64,000 bases of DNA from Pseudomonas coleopterorum (GTDB lineage Bacteria > Pseudomonadota > Gammaproteobacteria > Pseudomonadales > Pseudomonadaceae): NCBI RefSeq assembly GCF_900105555.1, contig NZ_FNTZ01000001.1, positions 1,178,001 through 1,242,000 on the forward strand, read 5' to 3'. Below are positions 44,548 through 53,612 of the stretch, piece after piece. Each line of letters starts with the position of its first letter. Position 1 is the first letter of the stretch. The notes under the pieces are model-generated. The model did not search any database. It saw only the letters and a list, made by a program, of their open reading frames with translations, and was not told where the DNA came from. Both the position numbers and the translations under genes were made by a program.

Positions 44548-44573
44548 TTCGCGGGTAGAACCTGCTCCCACAG
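44548..44573. repeat. Single REP sequence
   Basis: TTCGCGGGTAGAACCTGCTC... is a variant of the arms of the 11054-11120 pair. It lies just downstream of aotP, in the gap before the NAGGN operon. Confidence 0.75.
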
Positions 44574-44591
44574 GGGTGTGGTGCCTGAGGG

Positions 44592-45356
44592 TTACTTGAG
44601 ATTGCCGCTGAGAAACTGCCGCAGGCGTTCGCTTTTCGGGCTGCCCAGTACCTGTGCAGGCGAGCCTTCTTCCTCGACCAGGCCCTGATGCAGGAACAGC
44701 ACCTGGCTGGACACTTCACGGGCGAAACTCATTTCATGGGTGACCATGATCATGGTGCGGCCTTCCTCGGCGAGGCCCTTGATCACCTTCAACACTTCGC
44801 CCACCAGCTCCGGGTCCAGTGCCGAGGTCGGCTCGTCGAACAGCATCACCTCCGGCTCCATGGCCAGCGCGCGGGCAATGGCGACGCGCTGCTGCTGGCC
44901 ACCGGACAGGAAGGCCGGGTACTGGCTGGCCACGCGCTCCGGCAGGCCGACCTTGTCCAGGTAGCGCAACGCCCGTTCCCGCGCTTCGTCCTTGTCGACG
45001 CCCAACACCCGGCGCGGGGCCATGGTGATGTTGTCGAGCACGGTCATGTGGCTCCACAGGTTGAAGTGCTGGAACACCATGGCCAGACGCGTGCGCAAGC
45101 GCTGCAGTTCTTCGGCATCGGCGACGCGCATGCCGCCGCTGTCGGTGGTCATGCGAATGGCCTTGCCATCCAGGCTCATGGCACCGTCGTCAGGCTGTTC
45201 GAGGAAGTTGATGCAGCGCAGGAAGGTGCTCTTGCCTGAGCCACTGGCGCCGATCAGGCTGATCACGTCACCCGTGCTGGCCTTGAGCGAAACACCCTTG
45301 AGCACCTTGTTGTCGCCATAGCTTTTGTGTAGGCCATCGATGGTCAGTTTGTACAT
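44592..45356 (-). CDS. aotP: Arginine/ornithine ABC transporter ATP-binding protein AotP
   Basis: The 254-residue ATPase has Walker [13 protein letters not shown]-loop [16 protein letters not shown], signature [15 protein letters not shown] and Walker [13 protein letters not shown]. These are close to HisP/ArtP of polar amino acid transporters. Gene order SBP-permease-permease-aspartoacylase-like-ATPase is that of aotJQMOP in P. aeruginosa. It is the last gene of the operon. In P. aeruginosa argR follows; here a REP and the NAGGN operon follow. Confidence 0.9.
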   Translation of the reverse strand: MYKLTIDGLHKSYGDNKVLKGVSLKASTGDVISLIGASGSGKSTFLRCINFLEQPDDGAMSLDGKAIRMTTDSGGMRVADAEELQRLRTRLAMVFQHFNLWSHMTVLDNITMAPRRVLGVDKDEARERALRYLDKVGLPERVASQYPAFLSGGQQQRVAIARALAMEPEVMLFDEPTSALDPELVGEVLKVIKGLAEEGRTMIMVTHEMSFAREVSSQVLFLHQGLVEEEGSPAQVLGSPKSERLRQFLSGNLK

Positions 45357-45369
45357 GCGCTACAGGTCC

Positions 45370-46485
45370 TCAAGGTTGAAGTAGATAGCCGCTGCGGCAG
45401 GCCTGGGTGCCGGCGACATGGGCGACCAGCATGCCGGCGGTGGCCGTGCGACGCAGCGAGCGGGCATACATCAGCCCCGGTTGGCGGTTGCGCACAGGGG
45501 TGACCGTATTGCTCAGCGGATCGATGATTTCGGCGATCAACTGCCCGGCTTCCAGGTATTGGCCGGGCATTACGCTGAACACCAGCAGTCCACCCACCGG
45601 CGCGGTCACCGGCTCAACGCCGGCCAGCGGCGTGGCAGCGGCAAGCAGGGCAGGCAAGGGTGCCGGCGTGCGGTCGATGGCCCCGGTGCTGGCCAGGTAG
45701 TCGAGAATGGCCTGACAGTCGCCGCTGGCCATGGGGTGGTTGACGTCACCCTGGCCGCGCAACTCGACGGTCACCGAAAAGCTGCCCATGGCGATCGGGA
45801 AACGCTCGGCAAAGCGCTGCTGAAGTTGCCACCAGAACAGACTGAAGCACTCGTCGAACGATTGCCCGCCCGAGTCGGTGGCCAGCAGGCTGGCCTGCGC
45901 GCCCAGGTAGCGTGCCAACGGCTCTACCAGCGGCCAGGCTTCGGGTGTGGTGTATAAATGCTGCACGGCCTCGAAATCGCAGTGCAGGTCCAGCACCATG
46001 TCGGCATCGCATGCCAGGCGCTGCAGAGTCAGGCGCTGAGATTGCAGAGCTGTGGTCGGCTGCAACTGGTTCAGTGCCTGGCTCAGGTGCGTGCGGATCA
46101 ACGCCGTATTGCGTGCCTCATCATCACCCAGCAGCGGCTCGACGGCGCAGCCAACCTGATCGGCCAGGTCGACGAAACGGCGATTGAAATTCTCGCCGGT
46201 TTCCAGCTCGTAGCGGCCCAGCGGCGTGTCCATGACGATCTGATCGAGCCCGGCGGGATTGGCGATCGGTACGATGACCACCTGCTGGCGCAGCAGCCCT
46301 GCGTCCTCCAGTTCGGCCAGGCGCTGGCGCAGGTGCCAGGCGACCAGCATCCCTGGCAACTCGTCGGCGTGCAGCGAGGCCTGGATATAGACTTTGCCGG
46401 CACCCGTCGGGCCGTAGCTGAAGCTGTGGATCTGGCGCGCGGTACCGGGCAGGCGAGCCAGCAATTCATGAATGTCGTGTTGCAT
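45370..46485 (-). CDS. aotO: Succinylglutamate desuccinylase/aspartoacylase-family protein AotO
   Basis: The 371-residue M14-like zinc hydrolase has H39 and E42 in SLHADELPG and H168 in MVLDLHCDFEAVQH as metal ligands, and the GENFNRRF substrate block. The C-terminal part has the beta-barrel typical of the family. The gene lies inside the aot operon between permease AotM and ATPase AotP. Its function with the transporter is not established. Confidence 0.87.
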   Translation of the reverse strand: MQHDIHELLARLPGTARQIHSFSYGPTGAGKVYIQASLHADELPGMLVAWHLRQRLAELEDAGLLRQQVVIVPIANPAGLDQIVMDTPLGRYELETGENFNRRFVDLADQVGCAVEPLLGDDEARNTALIRTHLSQALNQLQPTTALQSQRLTLQRLACDADMVLDLHCDFEAVQHLYTTPEAWPLVEPLARYLGAQASLLATDSGGQSFDECFSLFWWQLQQRFAERFPIAMGSFSVTVELRGQGDVNHPMASGDCQAILDYLASTGAIDRTPAPLPALLAAATPLAGVEPVTAPVGGLLVFSVMPGQYLEAGQLIAEIIDPLSNTVTPVRNRQPGLMYARSLRRTATAGMLVAHVAGTQACRSGYLLQP

Positions 46486-46494
46486 GTTCAGGTC

Positions 46495-47205
46495 CTAGTG
46501 CGTCGGGCCGAGAAAGGCCAGCCAGCGGCGTTCGGCCAGGCGAAACAGTCCGACCAGGGCAAAGGTGATGGTCAGGTAGATCAGCGCGGCGATGCCGAAG
46601 GATTGGAAGGTCAGGAAGGTCGCCGAGTTGGCGTCCCGTGCGACCTTGAGGATGTCCGGGATGGTGGCTGTGAATGCCACCGTGGTCGAGTGCAGCATGA
46701 GGATCACTTCGTTGCTGTAGTAGGGCAGCGAACGGCGCAGGGCCGACGGCATGATCACGTAGGCATACAGCTTCCAGCCGCTCAGGCCATAGGCCTTGGC
46801 CGCCTCGACCTCGCCGTGGTTCATGCTGCGGATCGCCCCGGCAAAGATCTCCGTGGTGTAGGCGCAGGTGTTCAGGGCAAACGCCAGGATCGTGCAGTTC
46901 ATCGCGTCGCGGAAGAAGTCGTTGAGCAGGGGCTGCCCCCGCACGGCTTCCAGGCTGTAGATGCCGGTGTAGCAGATCAGCAGCTGGATATAGAGCGGCG
47001 TTCCGCGGAACAGGTAGGTGTAGAACTGCACCGGCCAGCGCACCCAGCGCCGGCTCGAGACGCGGGCGATCGACAGCGGTACCGAAACCACGAAGCCGAT
47101 CACCAGCGAGGCACTGAGCAGCCATAGGGTCATGGCCAGGCCGGTGATGTTCTGGCCGTCGGAATAGAGGAACGGCCGCCAGTATTCTTGAAGAAGTTCG
47201 ATCAT
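46495..47205 (-). CDS. aotM: Arginine/ornithine ABC transporter permease AotM
   Basis: The 236-residue inner-membrane protein is of the HisM type, with RGTPLYIQLLICYTGIYSLE and the EAA loop EAAKAYGLSGWKLYAYVIMPSALRRSLP. Its start overlaps the AotQ stop by four bases. With AotQ it forms the membrane part of the importer. Confidence 0.92.
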   Translation of the reverse strand: MIELLQEYWRPFLYSDGQNITGLAMTLWLLSASLVIGFVVSVPLSIARVSSRRWVRWPVQFYTYLFRGTPLYIQLLICYTGIYSLEAVRGQPLLNDFFRDAMNCTILAFALNTCAYTTEIFAGAIRSMNHGEVEAAKAYGLSGWKLYAYVIMPSALRRSLPYYSNEVILMLHSTTVAFTATIPDILKVARDANSATFLTFQSFGIAALIYLTITFALVGLFRLAERRWLAFLGPTH

Positions 47206-47930
47206 CGCAGCGCCTCCCGGGTGCCCGCGCTGTAGCGTCGTTCAAGCCAGCGCAGGGCGATGTTGGACGCACTGGTGATCAGCAGATAGATGAGCGCGGC
47301 CAGCACCAGAAAATAGAACAGTTGATAGGTGCTCTTGCCGGCGTCCTGGGCGGCCTTGACCAGATCGGCCAAGCCGATGATCGAGACCAGCGCCGTGGCC
47401 TTGAGCATGACCATCCAGTTGTTGCCGATGCCGGGCAGGGCATAACGCATCATTTGCGGGAAGACCACGTAGCGGAAACGCTGCGAGCGCTTGAGGCCGT
47501 AGGCCGTGGCCGCTTCGAGCTGGCCGCGCGGCACGGCGAGCATGGCGCCACGGAAGGTTTCGGTGAAATAGGCGCCATAGATGAAGCCCAGGGTAATGAC
47601 CCCGGCGGCGAAAGGATCGATCTCGATATAGTCCCATTCAAGGGCTTCGGTCAGGCCGGTCAACCAGGTCTGCAGGCTGTAGAAAATCAGCAGCATCAGC
47701 ACAAGGTCGGGTACGCCGCGGATCAGGGTCGTGTAGAGCTGGGCAGGGACGCGCAGCACTGCCGTACCGGACAGTTTGGCGCTGGCGCCGATCAGCCCCA
47801 GCACCACGCTGACCAGCAGCGACAGCAGGGACAGCTTGATGGTCATCCAGGTGCCTTCGAGCAGCAGCGGGCCAAAGCCCTTCAAACTGAACGCAGACAA
47901 CCCGAGTTGCTGTAAAAGGTCGTCGAACAT
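47202..47930 (-). CDS. aotQ: Arginine/ornithine ABC transporter permease AotQ
   Basis: The 242-residue inner-membrane protein is of the HisQ type, with IRGVPDLVLMLLIFYSLQ and the EAA loop EAATAYGLKRSQRFRYVVFPQMMRYALP. It follows aotJ across a stem-loop terminator and overlaps aotM. Confidence 0.92.
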   Translation of the reverse strand: MFDDLLQQLGLSAFSLKGFGPLLLEGTWMTIKLSLLSLLVSVVLGLIGASAKLSGTAVLRVPAQLYTTLIRGVPDLVLMLLIFYSLQTWLTGLTEALEWDYIEIDPFAAGVITLGFIYGAYFTETFRGAMLAVPRGQLEAATAYGLKRSQRFRYVVFPQMMRYALPGIGNNWMVMLKATALVSIIGLADLVKAAQDAGKSTYQLFYFLVLAALIYLLITSASNIALRWLERRYSAGTREALR

Positions 47931-47950
47931 GAATCTGGCCTGTGCCGGTC

Positions 47951-47986
47951 AAAAAAACGCCCATCCCCGAGCGGGAATGGGCGCTG
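47951..47986 (-). terminator. Intra-operon terminator/attenuator between aotJ and aotQ
   Basis: On the minus strand GCGCCCATTCCC and GGGATGGGCG pair and are followed by seven T. It lies just downstream of the binding-protein gene and would let only part of the transcripts reach the permease genes. Confidence 0.85.
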
Positions 47987-47998
47987 TCACAGCGGGAT

Positions 47999-48781
47999 TT
48001 ACTTGCCGCTGTACAGGTTCAGCTCACCGAAGTGTTTCTTCTGGATTTCGGTGTAGGTGCCATCATCGTGTAACGCTTTGATACCTTTATCGATCAATGC
48101 CTTGAGTTCCTTGTTACCTTTGGCGATACCCACGGCGGTCTTGGACGGCAACAGCTCGCTGTCGATCGGCTCGCTGACTTCATAGCCGGCGCCCTGTGGC
48201 GACTTCAGGAAGCCCAGCTCGGCCTGCAGCATGTCCTGGATCGAAGCGTCGAGGCGACCCGAGATCAAGTCGGCGTAGACCTGATCCTGGTTCTGGTAGG
48301 CCTGGGTCTTGATGCCTGCCTTGTCCAGCACGGCCTTGGCGTAGGCTTCCTGGATGGTGCCCTGTTCGTAGCCTACGGTCTTGCCCTTGAGCGAGGCCAG
48401 GTCGGTGCTCAGGCCTGCACCTTTCTTGAACACCAGCGAGGTCGGGCCGGAGAACAGTTCGTTGGAGAAGTCGATGACTTTCTCACGGGCAGGGGTCACG
48501 GTCATCGAGGAAATCACGCCGTCGAACTTCTTCGCCTTGAGGCCTGGAATCATGCCGTCGAAATCGCTTTCGACCCATTTGCAGGTGACCTTCAGCTCCT
48601 TGCAGATGGCATTGCCCAGATCGATGTCGAAGCCCACCAGGCTGCCATCGGCTGCCTTGGATTCGAACGGGGCGTAGGATGGATCGACCCCGAAACGCAA
48701 CTCCTTGTATTCCTTGGCCATCGCGCTGCCGGCCGAGAACGCCAGGGCCAGAGCAGAAAGGGTCAGCAATGCTTTTTTCAT
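47999..48781 (-). CDS. aotJ: Arginine/ornithine-binding periplasmic protein AotJ
   Basis: The product has 260 residues with a signal peptide (KKALLTLSALALAFSAGSAMA, cleaved before KEYK). The family 3 fold is clear: LRFGVDPSYAPFESKAADGSLVGFDIDLGNAICKEL, with two Cys that could form the usual disulfide, and SMTVTPAREKVIDFSNE. It binds basic amino acids in the periplasm for the AotQMP transporter. The gene is first in the operon. Confidence 0.92.
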   Translation of the reverse strand: MKKALLTLSALALAFSAGSAMAKEYKELRFGVDPSYAPFESKAADGSLVGFDIDLGNAICKELKVTCKWVESDFDGMIPGLKAKKFDGVISSMTVTPAREKVIDFSNELFSGPTSLVFKKGAGLSTDLASLKGKTVGYEQGTIQEAYAKAVLDKAGIKTQAYQNQDQVYADLISGRLDASIQDMLQAELGFLKSPQGAGYEVSEPIDSELLPSKTAVGIAKGNKELKALIDKGIKALHDDGTYTEIQKKHFGELNLYSGK

Positions 48782-49004
48782 CGTGCAGTCCTTAAAACCA
48801 GTTGAATGCGTTGGGTGAGGGCGATGTGCGTTACCGGCGAGTGCCAGACATCATTCTGATAGCAATTTCCGCACCATAGTCCCAGTGCAGACCGGCTTGA
48901 GTAAGGTTGTGTCGCGTCGCTGCAACTTTTCCGCGGGCTCGCACGCGTCGGCTCGCTCGAAGCGCGTGCCATTGGTACAGCAATGCCCCGAAATAATCCA
49001 TGGC
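48782..49004. other. Intergenic region between the ligase gene and aotJ
   Basis: This carries the aotJ promoter and leader. I see no remnant of lhr or of a metallophosphoesterase gene, which commonly follow the DNA ligase gene. Confidence 0.5.
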
Positions 49005-49030
49005 AAAAAAATGCACCGTGGCGGTGCATT
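49005..49030 (-). terminator. Rho-independent terminator after the DNA ligase gene
   Basis: On the minus strand AATGCACCG/CGGTGCATT pair and are followed by a T run. It begins seven bases after the ligase stop codon and ends the exonuclease-ligase operon. Confidence 0.88.
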
Positions 49031-49037
49031 CAATAGG

Positions 49038-50747
49038 TCAGGCCAGGAGGTCCTGCAGGGTTGCCAGACTGTCGGCTTCGGCCACCGGTTTGTCATGGCG
49101 CCAGCGCAACATGCGTGGAAAGCGTACAGCGATTCCGCTCTTGTGACGCTTGGACAGGGCGATGCCTTCGAACCCCAGTTCGAACACCAGCGTCGGCGTC
49201 ACGCTACGCACCGGGCCGAATTTCTCCACGGTGGTCTTGCGCACGATCGCGTCGACCTTGCGCATCTCTTCGTCGGTCAATCCGGAATAGGCCTTGGCGA
49301 ACGGCACCAAGGTACGCTCGGACGCTTCCGGCGGACCGTCCCACACGGCAAACGTGTAGTCGCTGTACAGGCTCGCCCGGCGCCCATGGCCGGCTTGGGC
49401 ATAGATCAAAACTGCGTCGACGCTGAAGGGGTCCACCTTCCACTTCCACCAAGTGCCCATGTCCTTGGTCCGGCCCACCCCATAGAGTGAATCGCGCGCC
49501 TTGAGCATCATGCCCTCGACCCCCAGTGCCCGCGACGCCTCGCGCTGTCGGCTAAGGTCGAGCCAGTCGGCGCCGGTCAGTACCGGCGAGGGACGCAGTA
49601 CCGGATCGGCCGCTTGCGCGATGACCTGTTCCATCTGTGTGCGACGTTCGTGTTGCGGACGGCTGCGCCAGTCTTCCCCGTGCCATTCGAGCAGGTCATA
49701 GGCGAGCACCACCACGGGAATCTCTTCGAGAATCTTCTTGCTCAAGGTCTTGCGACCGATGCGCTGTTGCAGCAGAGCGAACGGCTGCACCGCCGGTGCA
49801 TCCGCCGAGGTGCTCGATGCATCGTCCAGGCTGAAATCCTCGGGCGCCACATCCGCCGGTGGCGGAGTCTTCCAGACCACGATCTCGCCGTCGATCACGG
49901 TGCCGTCGGGCAGGCTCGCGGTGAGGGAATGCAGCTCTGGAAAGCGATCCGACACCAGCTCTTCGCCTCGCGACCAGATCCACAGGCGTCCGTCCCGCTT
50001 GACCAGCTGCGCACGGATCCCGTCCCATTTCCACTCCACCTGCCAGTTACTGCTGGGACCTAGCAGGGTGTCGAACTGATCGACCGGTTGTTGCAGCGAA
50101 TGAGCGAGAAAGAACGGGTACGGCTGGCCGCCACGCTGGGCATGCTCGTCCGAGGATTCCTCGGCGATCAGTTTGAGGTAGCTGTCGGCGACCGGACGGT
50201 GCGAAAGGTCGGTGTAGCCCACCAGGCGCTGGGCCACGCGTTTGCTGTCCAGCCCGGCCATCTGCGCCAGCGCTCGGGTCACCAGCAGTTTCGAAACGCC
50301 CACGCGGAAGCTGCCGGTGATCAGCTTCAGGCACAGCATCAGGCTGGCACGATCAAGCTGGGCCCACAGCGGCGGCAAGCGCTCGTGCAATTCTTCAGGG
50401 GGTAGCCCGCGCAGGGGCAGCAGGGCATTCTCCAGCCACCAGGCCAGGCCTTCGTCACTGGTCTGTTCGGCTTCGGGCAGCAGCAGCGAAAATGTCTCGG
50501 CCAGATCGCCTACCGCCTGATAACTTTCTTCGAACAGCCATTCGGGCACATTCGCCAGCTTGATGGCCAACTCGCGCAAGACCTTGGTCGGCACCAGTTG
50601 CCGGGGACGGCCGCCCGAGAGGAAATACACCGCCCAGGCGGCATCGGCCGGCTGCGCCTCACGGAAGTAGTCTTCCAGAAACTGACGCTTGGCATTGGTC
50701 GAAGTGGTCTCGTCGAGATTGGCATACAACTGGGCGAACGCTTTCAA
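49038..50747 (-). CDS. ATP-dependent DNA ligase (Lhr-associated type)
   Basis: The 569-residue ligase has the adenylation motif EWKWDGIRAQ with the nucleophile K240, motif IDGEIV, motif VEGMMLKARDSLYGVG and the OB-fold end GFEGIALSKRHKSGIAVRFPRMLRWRHDKP. It seals nicks using ATP. The start is TTG at 50747: no earlier ATG exists in frame, TTGA overlaps the exonuclease stop, and an ideal AGGAGG lies eight bases upstream. Ligases of this type sit in operons with an MBL-fold exonuclease, a metallophosphoesterase and Lhr helicase; only the exonuclease is here. Confidence 0.9.
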   Translation of the reverse strand: MKAFAQLYANLDETTSTNAKRQFLEDYFREAQPADAAWAVYFLSGGRPRQLVPTKVLRELAIKLANVPEWLFEESYQAVGDLAETFSLLLPEAEQTSDEGLAWWLENALLPLRGLPPEELHERLPPLWAQLDRASLMLCLKLITGSFRVGVSKLLVTRALAQMAGLDSKRVAQRLVGYTDLSHRPVADSYLKLIAEESSDEHAQRGGQPYPFFLAHSLQQPVDQFDTLLGPSSNWQVEWKWDGIRAQLVKRDGRLWIWSRGEELVSDRFPELHSLTASLPDGTVIDGEIVVWKTPPPADVAPEDFSLDDASSTSADAPAVQPFALLQQRIGRKTLSKKILEEIPVVVLAYDLLEWHGEDWRSRPQHERRTQMEQVIAQAADPVLRPSPVLTGADWLDLSRQREASRALGVEGMMLKARDSLYGVGRTKDMGTWWKWKVDPFSVDAVLIYAQAGHGRRASLYSDYTFAVWDGPPEASERTLVPFAKAYSGLTDEEMRKVDAIVRKTTVEKFGPVRSVTPTLVFELGFEGIALSKRHKSGIAVRFPRMLRWRHDKPVAEADSLATLQDLLA

Positions 50748-51754
50748 GACGTGGCCTCCTGAGGTTCCTCTTCGTCACCGTATTCGGTGGTGAAGCCCTG
50801 GGCGTCCAGACCGATGTCGCGCAGGTAGCGCACCAGCACTTCCACCGAACCGTGGGTGACCATGACTCGCTCCGCCCCGGTCTGCTCGATGGCCCACAGC
50901 AGGCCCGGCCAGTCGGCGTGGTCGGACAGCACGAAGCCACGGTCCACGCCGCGACGCCGACGGGTACCGCGCAGACGCATCCAGCCACTGGCGAAAGCAT
51001 CGCTGTAGTCGCCGAAACGGCGCATCCAGGTGCTGCCCCCAGCCGAAGGCGGCGCGATGATCAGAGCATTGCGCAACGCCGGGTCGGTTTTCTTGAAGTC
51101 GCCGGCGTACTGGGTTTCCGGGATGTAGACGCCGGCATCACGGTAGACCCTGTTTAGCGGCTCCACCGAACCGTGCGCCAGGATCGGCCCGATGCTGGCA
51201 TCGATGCCGTGCAGCAAGCGCTGAGCCTTGCCGAACGCGTAGGCGAACAGAACGCTGGCTTTGCCTTGCTCGGCGTTGGCACGCCACCACTGATTCACTT
51301 CCTCGAAAATCTCCGCCTGCGGCTGCCAGCGATAGATCGGCAGGCCGAACGTCGATTCGGTAATGAAGGTGTGGCATTGCACGGGTTCGAACGGCGCACA
51401 GGTGCCGTCCGGCTCGACCTTGTAGTCGCCCGAAGCGACCCACACCTCGCCTTTGTATTCCAGGCGGACCTGGGCCGAGCCCAGCACGTGTCCGGCTGGA
51501 TGAAAGCTCAGCGTCACGCCGTTGTGCTGCAGGACTTCCCCGTACTCGAGCAACTGCAGATTGATGTCCTGGCCAAGACGGGTGCGCAGGATGCCTTCGC
51601 CCGGCGCTGCCGCCAGATAATGTTCATTGCCGGTCCGCGCATGGTCGCCGTGACCATGGGTGATCACCGAACGCTCGACGGGCCGCCACGGGTCGATATA
51701 GAAATCCCCGGCGGTGCAATACAAACCTTCGGGACGCGCGACGACTAGGTCCAT
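50744..51754 (-). CDS. Ligase-associated MBL-fold DNA exonuclease
   Basis: The 336-residue metallo-beta-lactamase-fold nuclease has the HxHxDH motif in THGHGDHARTGN, followed by SFHPAGHVLGSAQVRLEY and LSDHADWPGLLWAIEQTGAE, as in the Snm1/beta-CASP-like exonucleases found with this ligase. ATG 51754 (MDLVVARPEGLYCTAGDFYID) fits the family length; ATG 51844 would add 30 residues and has no better ribosome site. Both genes probably serve DNA break processing and repair. Confidence 0.87.
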   Translation of the reverse strand: MDLVVARPEGLYCTAGDFYIDPWRPVERSVITHGHGDHARTGNEHYLAAAPGEGILRTRLGQDINLQLLEYGEVLQHNGVTLSFHPAGHVLGSAQVRLEYKGEVWVASGDYKVEPDGTCAPFEPVQCHTFITESTFGLPIYRWQPQAEIFEEVNQWWRANAEQGKASVLFAYAFGKAQRLLHGIDASIGPILAHGSVEPLNRVYRDAGVYIPETQYAGDFKKTDPALRNALIIAPPSAGGSTWMRRFGDYSDAFASGWMRLRGTRRRRGVDRGFVLSDHADWPGLLWAIEQTGAERVMVTHGSVEVLVRYLRDIGLDAQGFTTEYGDEEEPQEATS

Positions 51755-51995
51755 GGCAGGTGGCCAGGTGATGGGTGTGTTGTTATGAGCGAGGAGGGCG
51801 GGGGAAAGTTCGGGTGCGAAGGCTTGAGGATAGATAGCTTGCATGAAGTCGGACGTAAGAAATGATCCTCGCTTCGTCGACGACGTGGTCGGCGTTCACG
51901 ACTAAAACCGGTCGTCCCATCGCTGTGACTGATTTACAGTCGAAATGACGCAGACCGGCCTGGTTTCCAGCATTGCAAAATAACCCGGCAAACAC

Positions 51996-52014
51996 GAAAA
52001 TGAGAGTCATTATC
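51996..52014 (+). promoter_or_regulatory. Fur box upstream of the ECF sigma gene
   Basis: Read on the minus strand, GATAATGACTCTCATTTTC matches the 19-base Fur consensus in 16 positions. It lies 26 bases before the sigma gene start, so iron repression of the whole set is expected. No other structure is seen in 51755-52039. Confidence 0.82.
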
Positions 52015-52039
52015 ACATGAGCCTTCCCAGGTTTGAGCC

Positions 52040-52549
52040 ATGTCTTGCGTCGACCCCCTGCATAAACAGACCGTACACACCCTGTACCTCGATCATCATC
52101 GCTGGTTGTGTGGTTGGCTGCGCCAGCGCCTGGGCTGCGTCGATCACGCGGCTGACATGGCGCAGGACACCTTCATGCGGGTACTGACCCAGCGCAAGGC
52201 CCACGAACTGCGTGAGCCGCGTGCGTATTTAAGCACCATCGCACGTAGCCTGATGATTGATATGTTCCGGCGCCGCACGGTGGAGCAGGCGTATCTGGAA
52301 ACCCTGGCATCCCGACCCGAAGCGTTGGATATTTCGCCGGAAACACGCCTTCTGATCATTGAAACGCTATTGGAAATCGACCGAATTCTGCACGGCCTCG
52401 GTGCTCGAACTCGACAGATTTTCCTGATGGCCCACCTGGATGGCTTGAGCTATGTGGAAATCGGTCGGCAACTGCAGGTATCGGTCAACACCGTCAAGAA
52501 ACACGCGGTGCGCGCTTTGATGCATTGTTTGTTAGCCACCGAGGATTAA
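52040..52549 (+). CDS. ECF sigma factor, FecI type
   Basis: The 169-residue protein has sigma region 2 (WLCGWLRQRLGCVDHAADMAQDTFMRVL, EPRAYLSTIARSLMIDMFRRR) and region 4 (LGARTRQIFLMAHLDGLSYVEIGRQLQVSVNTVKKHAVRAL). It belongs to the iron-starvation class that directs transcription of the outer-membrane receptor gene. It is followed after three bases by the FecR-like gene and is behind a Fur box. Confidence 0.93.
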   Translation: MSCVDPLHKQTVHTLYLDHHRWLCGWLRQRLGCVDHAADMAQDTFMRVLTQRKAHELREPRAYLSTIARSLMIDMFRRRTVEQAYLETLASRPEALDISPETRLLIIETLLEIDRILHGLGARTRQIFLMAHLDGLSYVEIGRQLQVSVNTVKKHAVRALMHCLLATED

Positions 52550-52552
52550 AAC

Positions 52553-53491
52553 GTGGCACTGGAGACCGCGATCCTTGAAGCCGCCGCGCGCTGGTACGTC
52601 GATTTGCGATGTGATGACGCCGATAACGCCACTCGGGAAGCGCATCTGCGCTGGCTTGAGAGTGCGCCCGGCCATCGCCAGGCCTGGGAAAGGCTGATCC
52701 GATTACAGGAACGCTTTGATCGGATCGGCCCTGGAATGGCCGAGCCAACGCTCAAAAGTGCTCGAATCAAACGCCGCGAAGCGCTCAAGGTGCTGTCGCT
52801 ACTGCTCGCGGCCGGAGGGGCTGGCACGTTGGCCTGGCGTAACACTGCCCTGCCGTCATTGATAGCAGATGAGCACACCATGACGGGTGAAAGCAAAAGC
52901 CTGTCCCTGGAGGATGGCAGTCAGGTACGCCTCAATACCGCCACCGCGGTGAACATCCACTTCGGCCCAAGCCTTCGCGAGCTGCAACTGCTCAATGGAG
53001 AAATCCTCGTGGAAACGGCGCGCGATTCTCTGGCACGGCCGTTTGTGGTGCACACCCAAGAAGGCAGCATCCGCGCGCTGGGTACACGCTTTATCGTGCG
53101 CCGCCTGGACGCTGGAACCCAAGTCTGCGTGCTCGAACAGGCCGTGGAAGTGCGCAGCGCAATTCTCACGCCGACCGTGCGGGTGGAGGCGGGCCAGCAA
53201 ATGTGGTTCAACCAGGACCGAATGGGCAACGTGCAGGCTGCAAGCCTCGACGCCGACGCCTGGACTCGCGGCATGCTGGTCGTCAACAACTGGCGGCTGG
53301 AAGATTTGATCCTCGAGCTCCAACGCTACCGTCCCGGGCATTTGGGCTGTCAGGCGCAGATCGCAGAGTTGCGCATCTCGGGGGCGTTTCAGTTGCGCAA
53401 TATCGATACGATCCTGGAAAACCTTTCCTCGACCCTGCCCGTGCGTATTCGCCGATTCAGCCGTTATTGGACGCGCGTGGAGTCGGTCTGA
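52553..53491 (+). CDS. FecR-family anti-sigma/signal transducer
   Basis: The product has 312 residues with a cytoplasmic sigma-binding N-terminus (AARWYVDLRCDDADNATREAHLRWLESAPGHRQAWERL), one membrane helix (ALKVLSLLLAAGGAGTLAWR, about residues 80-100) and a periplasmic FecR domain (SQVRLNTATAVNIHF, GSIRALGTRFIVRR). It would carry the signal from the loaded receptor to the sigma factor. The start is GTG 52553. Confidence 0.92.
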   Translation: MALETAILEAAARWYVDLRCDDADNATREAHLRWLESAPGHRQAWERLIRLQERFDRIGPGMAEPTLKSARIKRREALKVLSLLLAAGGAGTLAWRNTALPSLIADEHTMTGESKSLSLEDGSQVRLNTATAVNIHFGPSLRELQLLNGEILVETARDSLARPFVVHTQEGSIRALGTRFIVRRLDAGTQVCVLEQAVEVRSAILTPTVRVEAGQQMWFNQDRMGNVQAASLDADAWTRGMLVVNNWRLEDLILELQRYRPGHLGCQAQIAELRISGAFQLRNIDTILENLSSTLPVRIRRFSRYWTRVESV

Positions 53492-53612
53492 ACCTATACC
53501 ACAAAATAAATAGCCGCTTGGGGTTGTCGATTCCAGTTTTCATTCGACTTGGTAGATAGAAGCGCATCACACGGCGCTGTCACTCTACTGCCACTGGGCG
53601 AAAGGAAACGGA

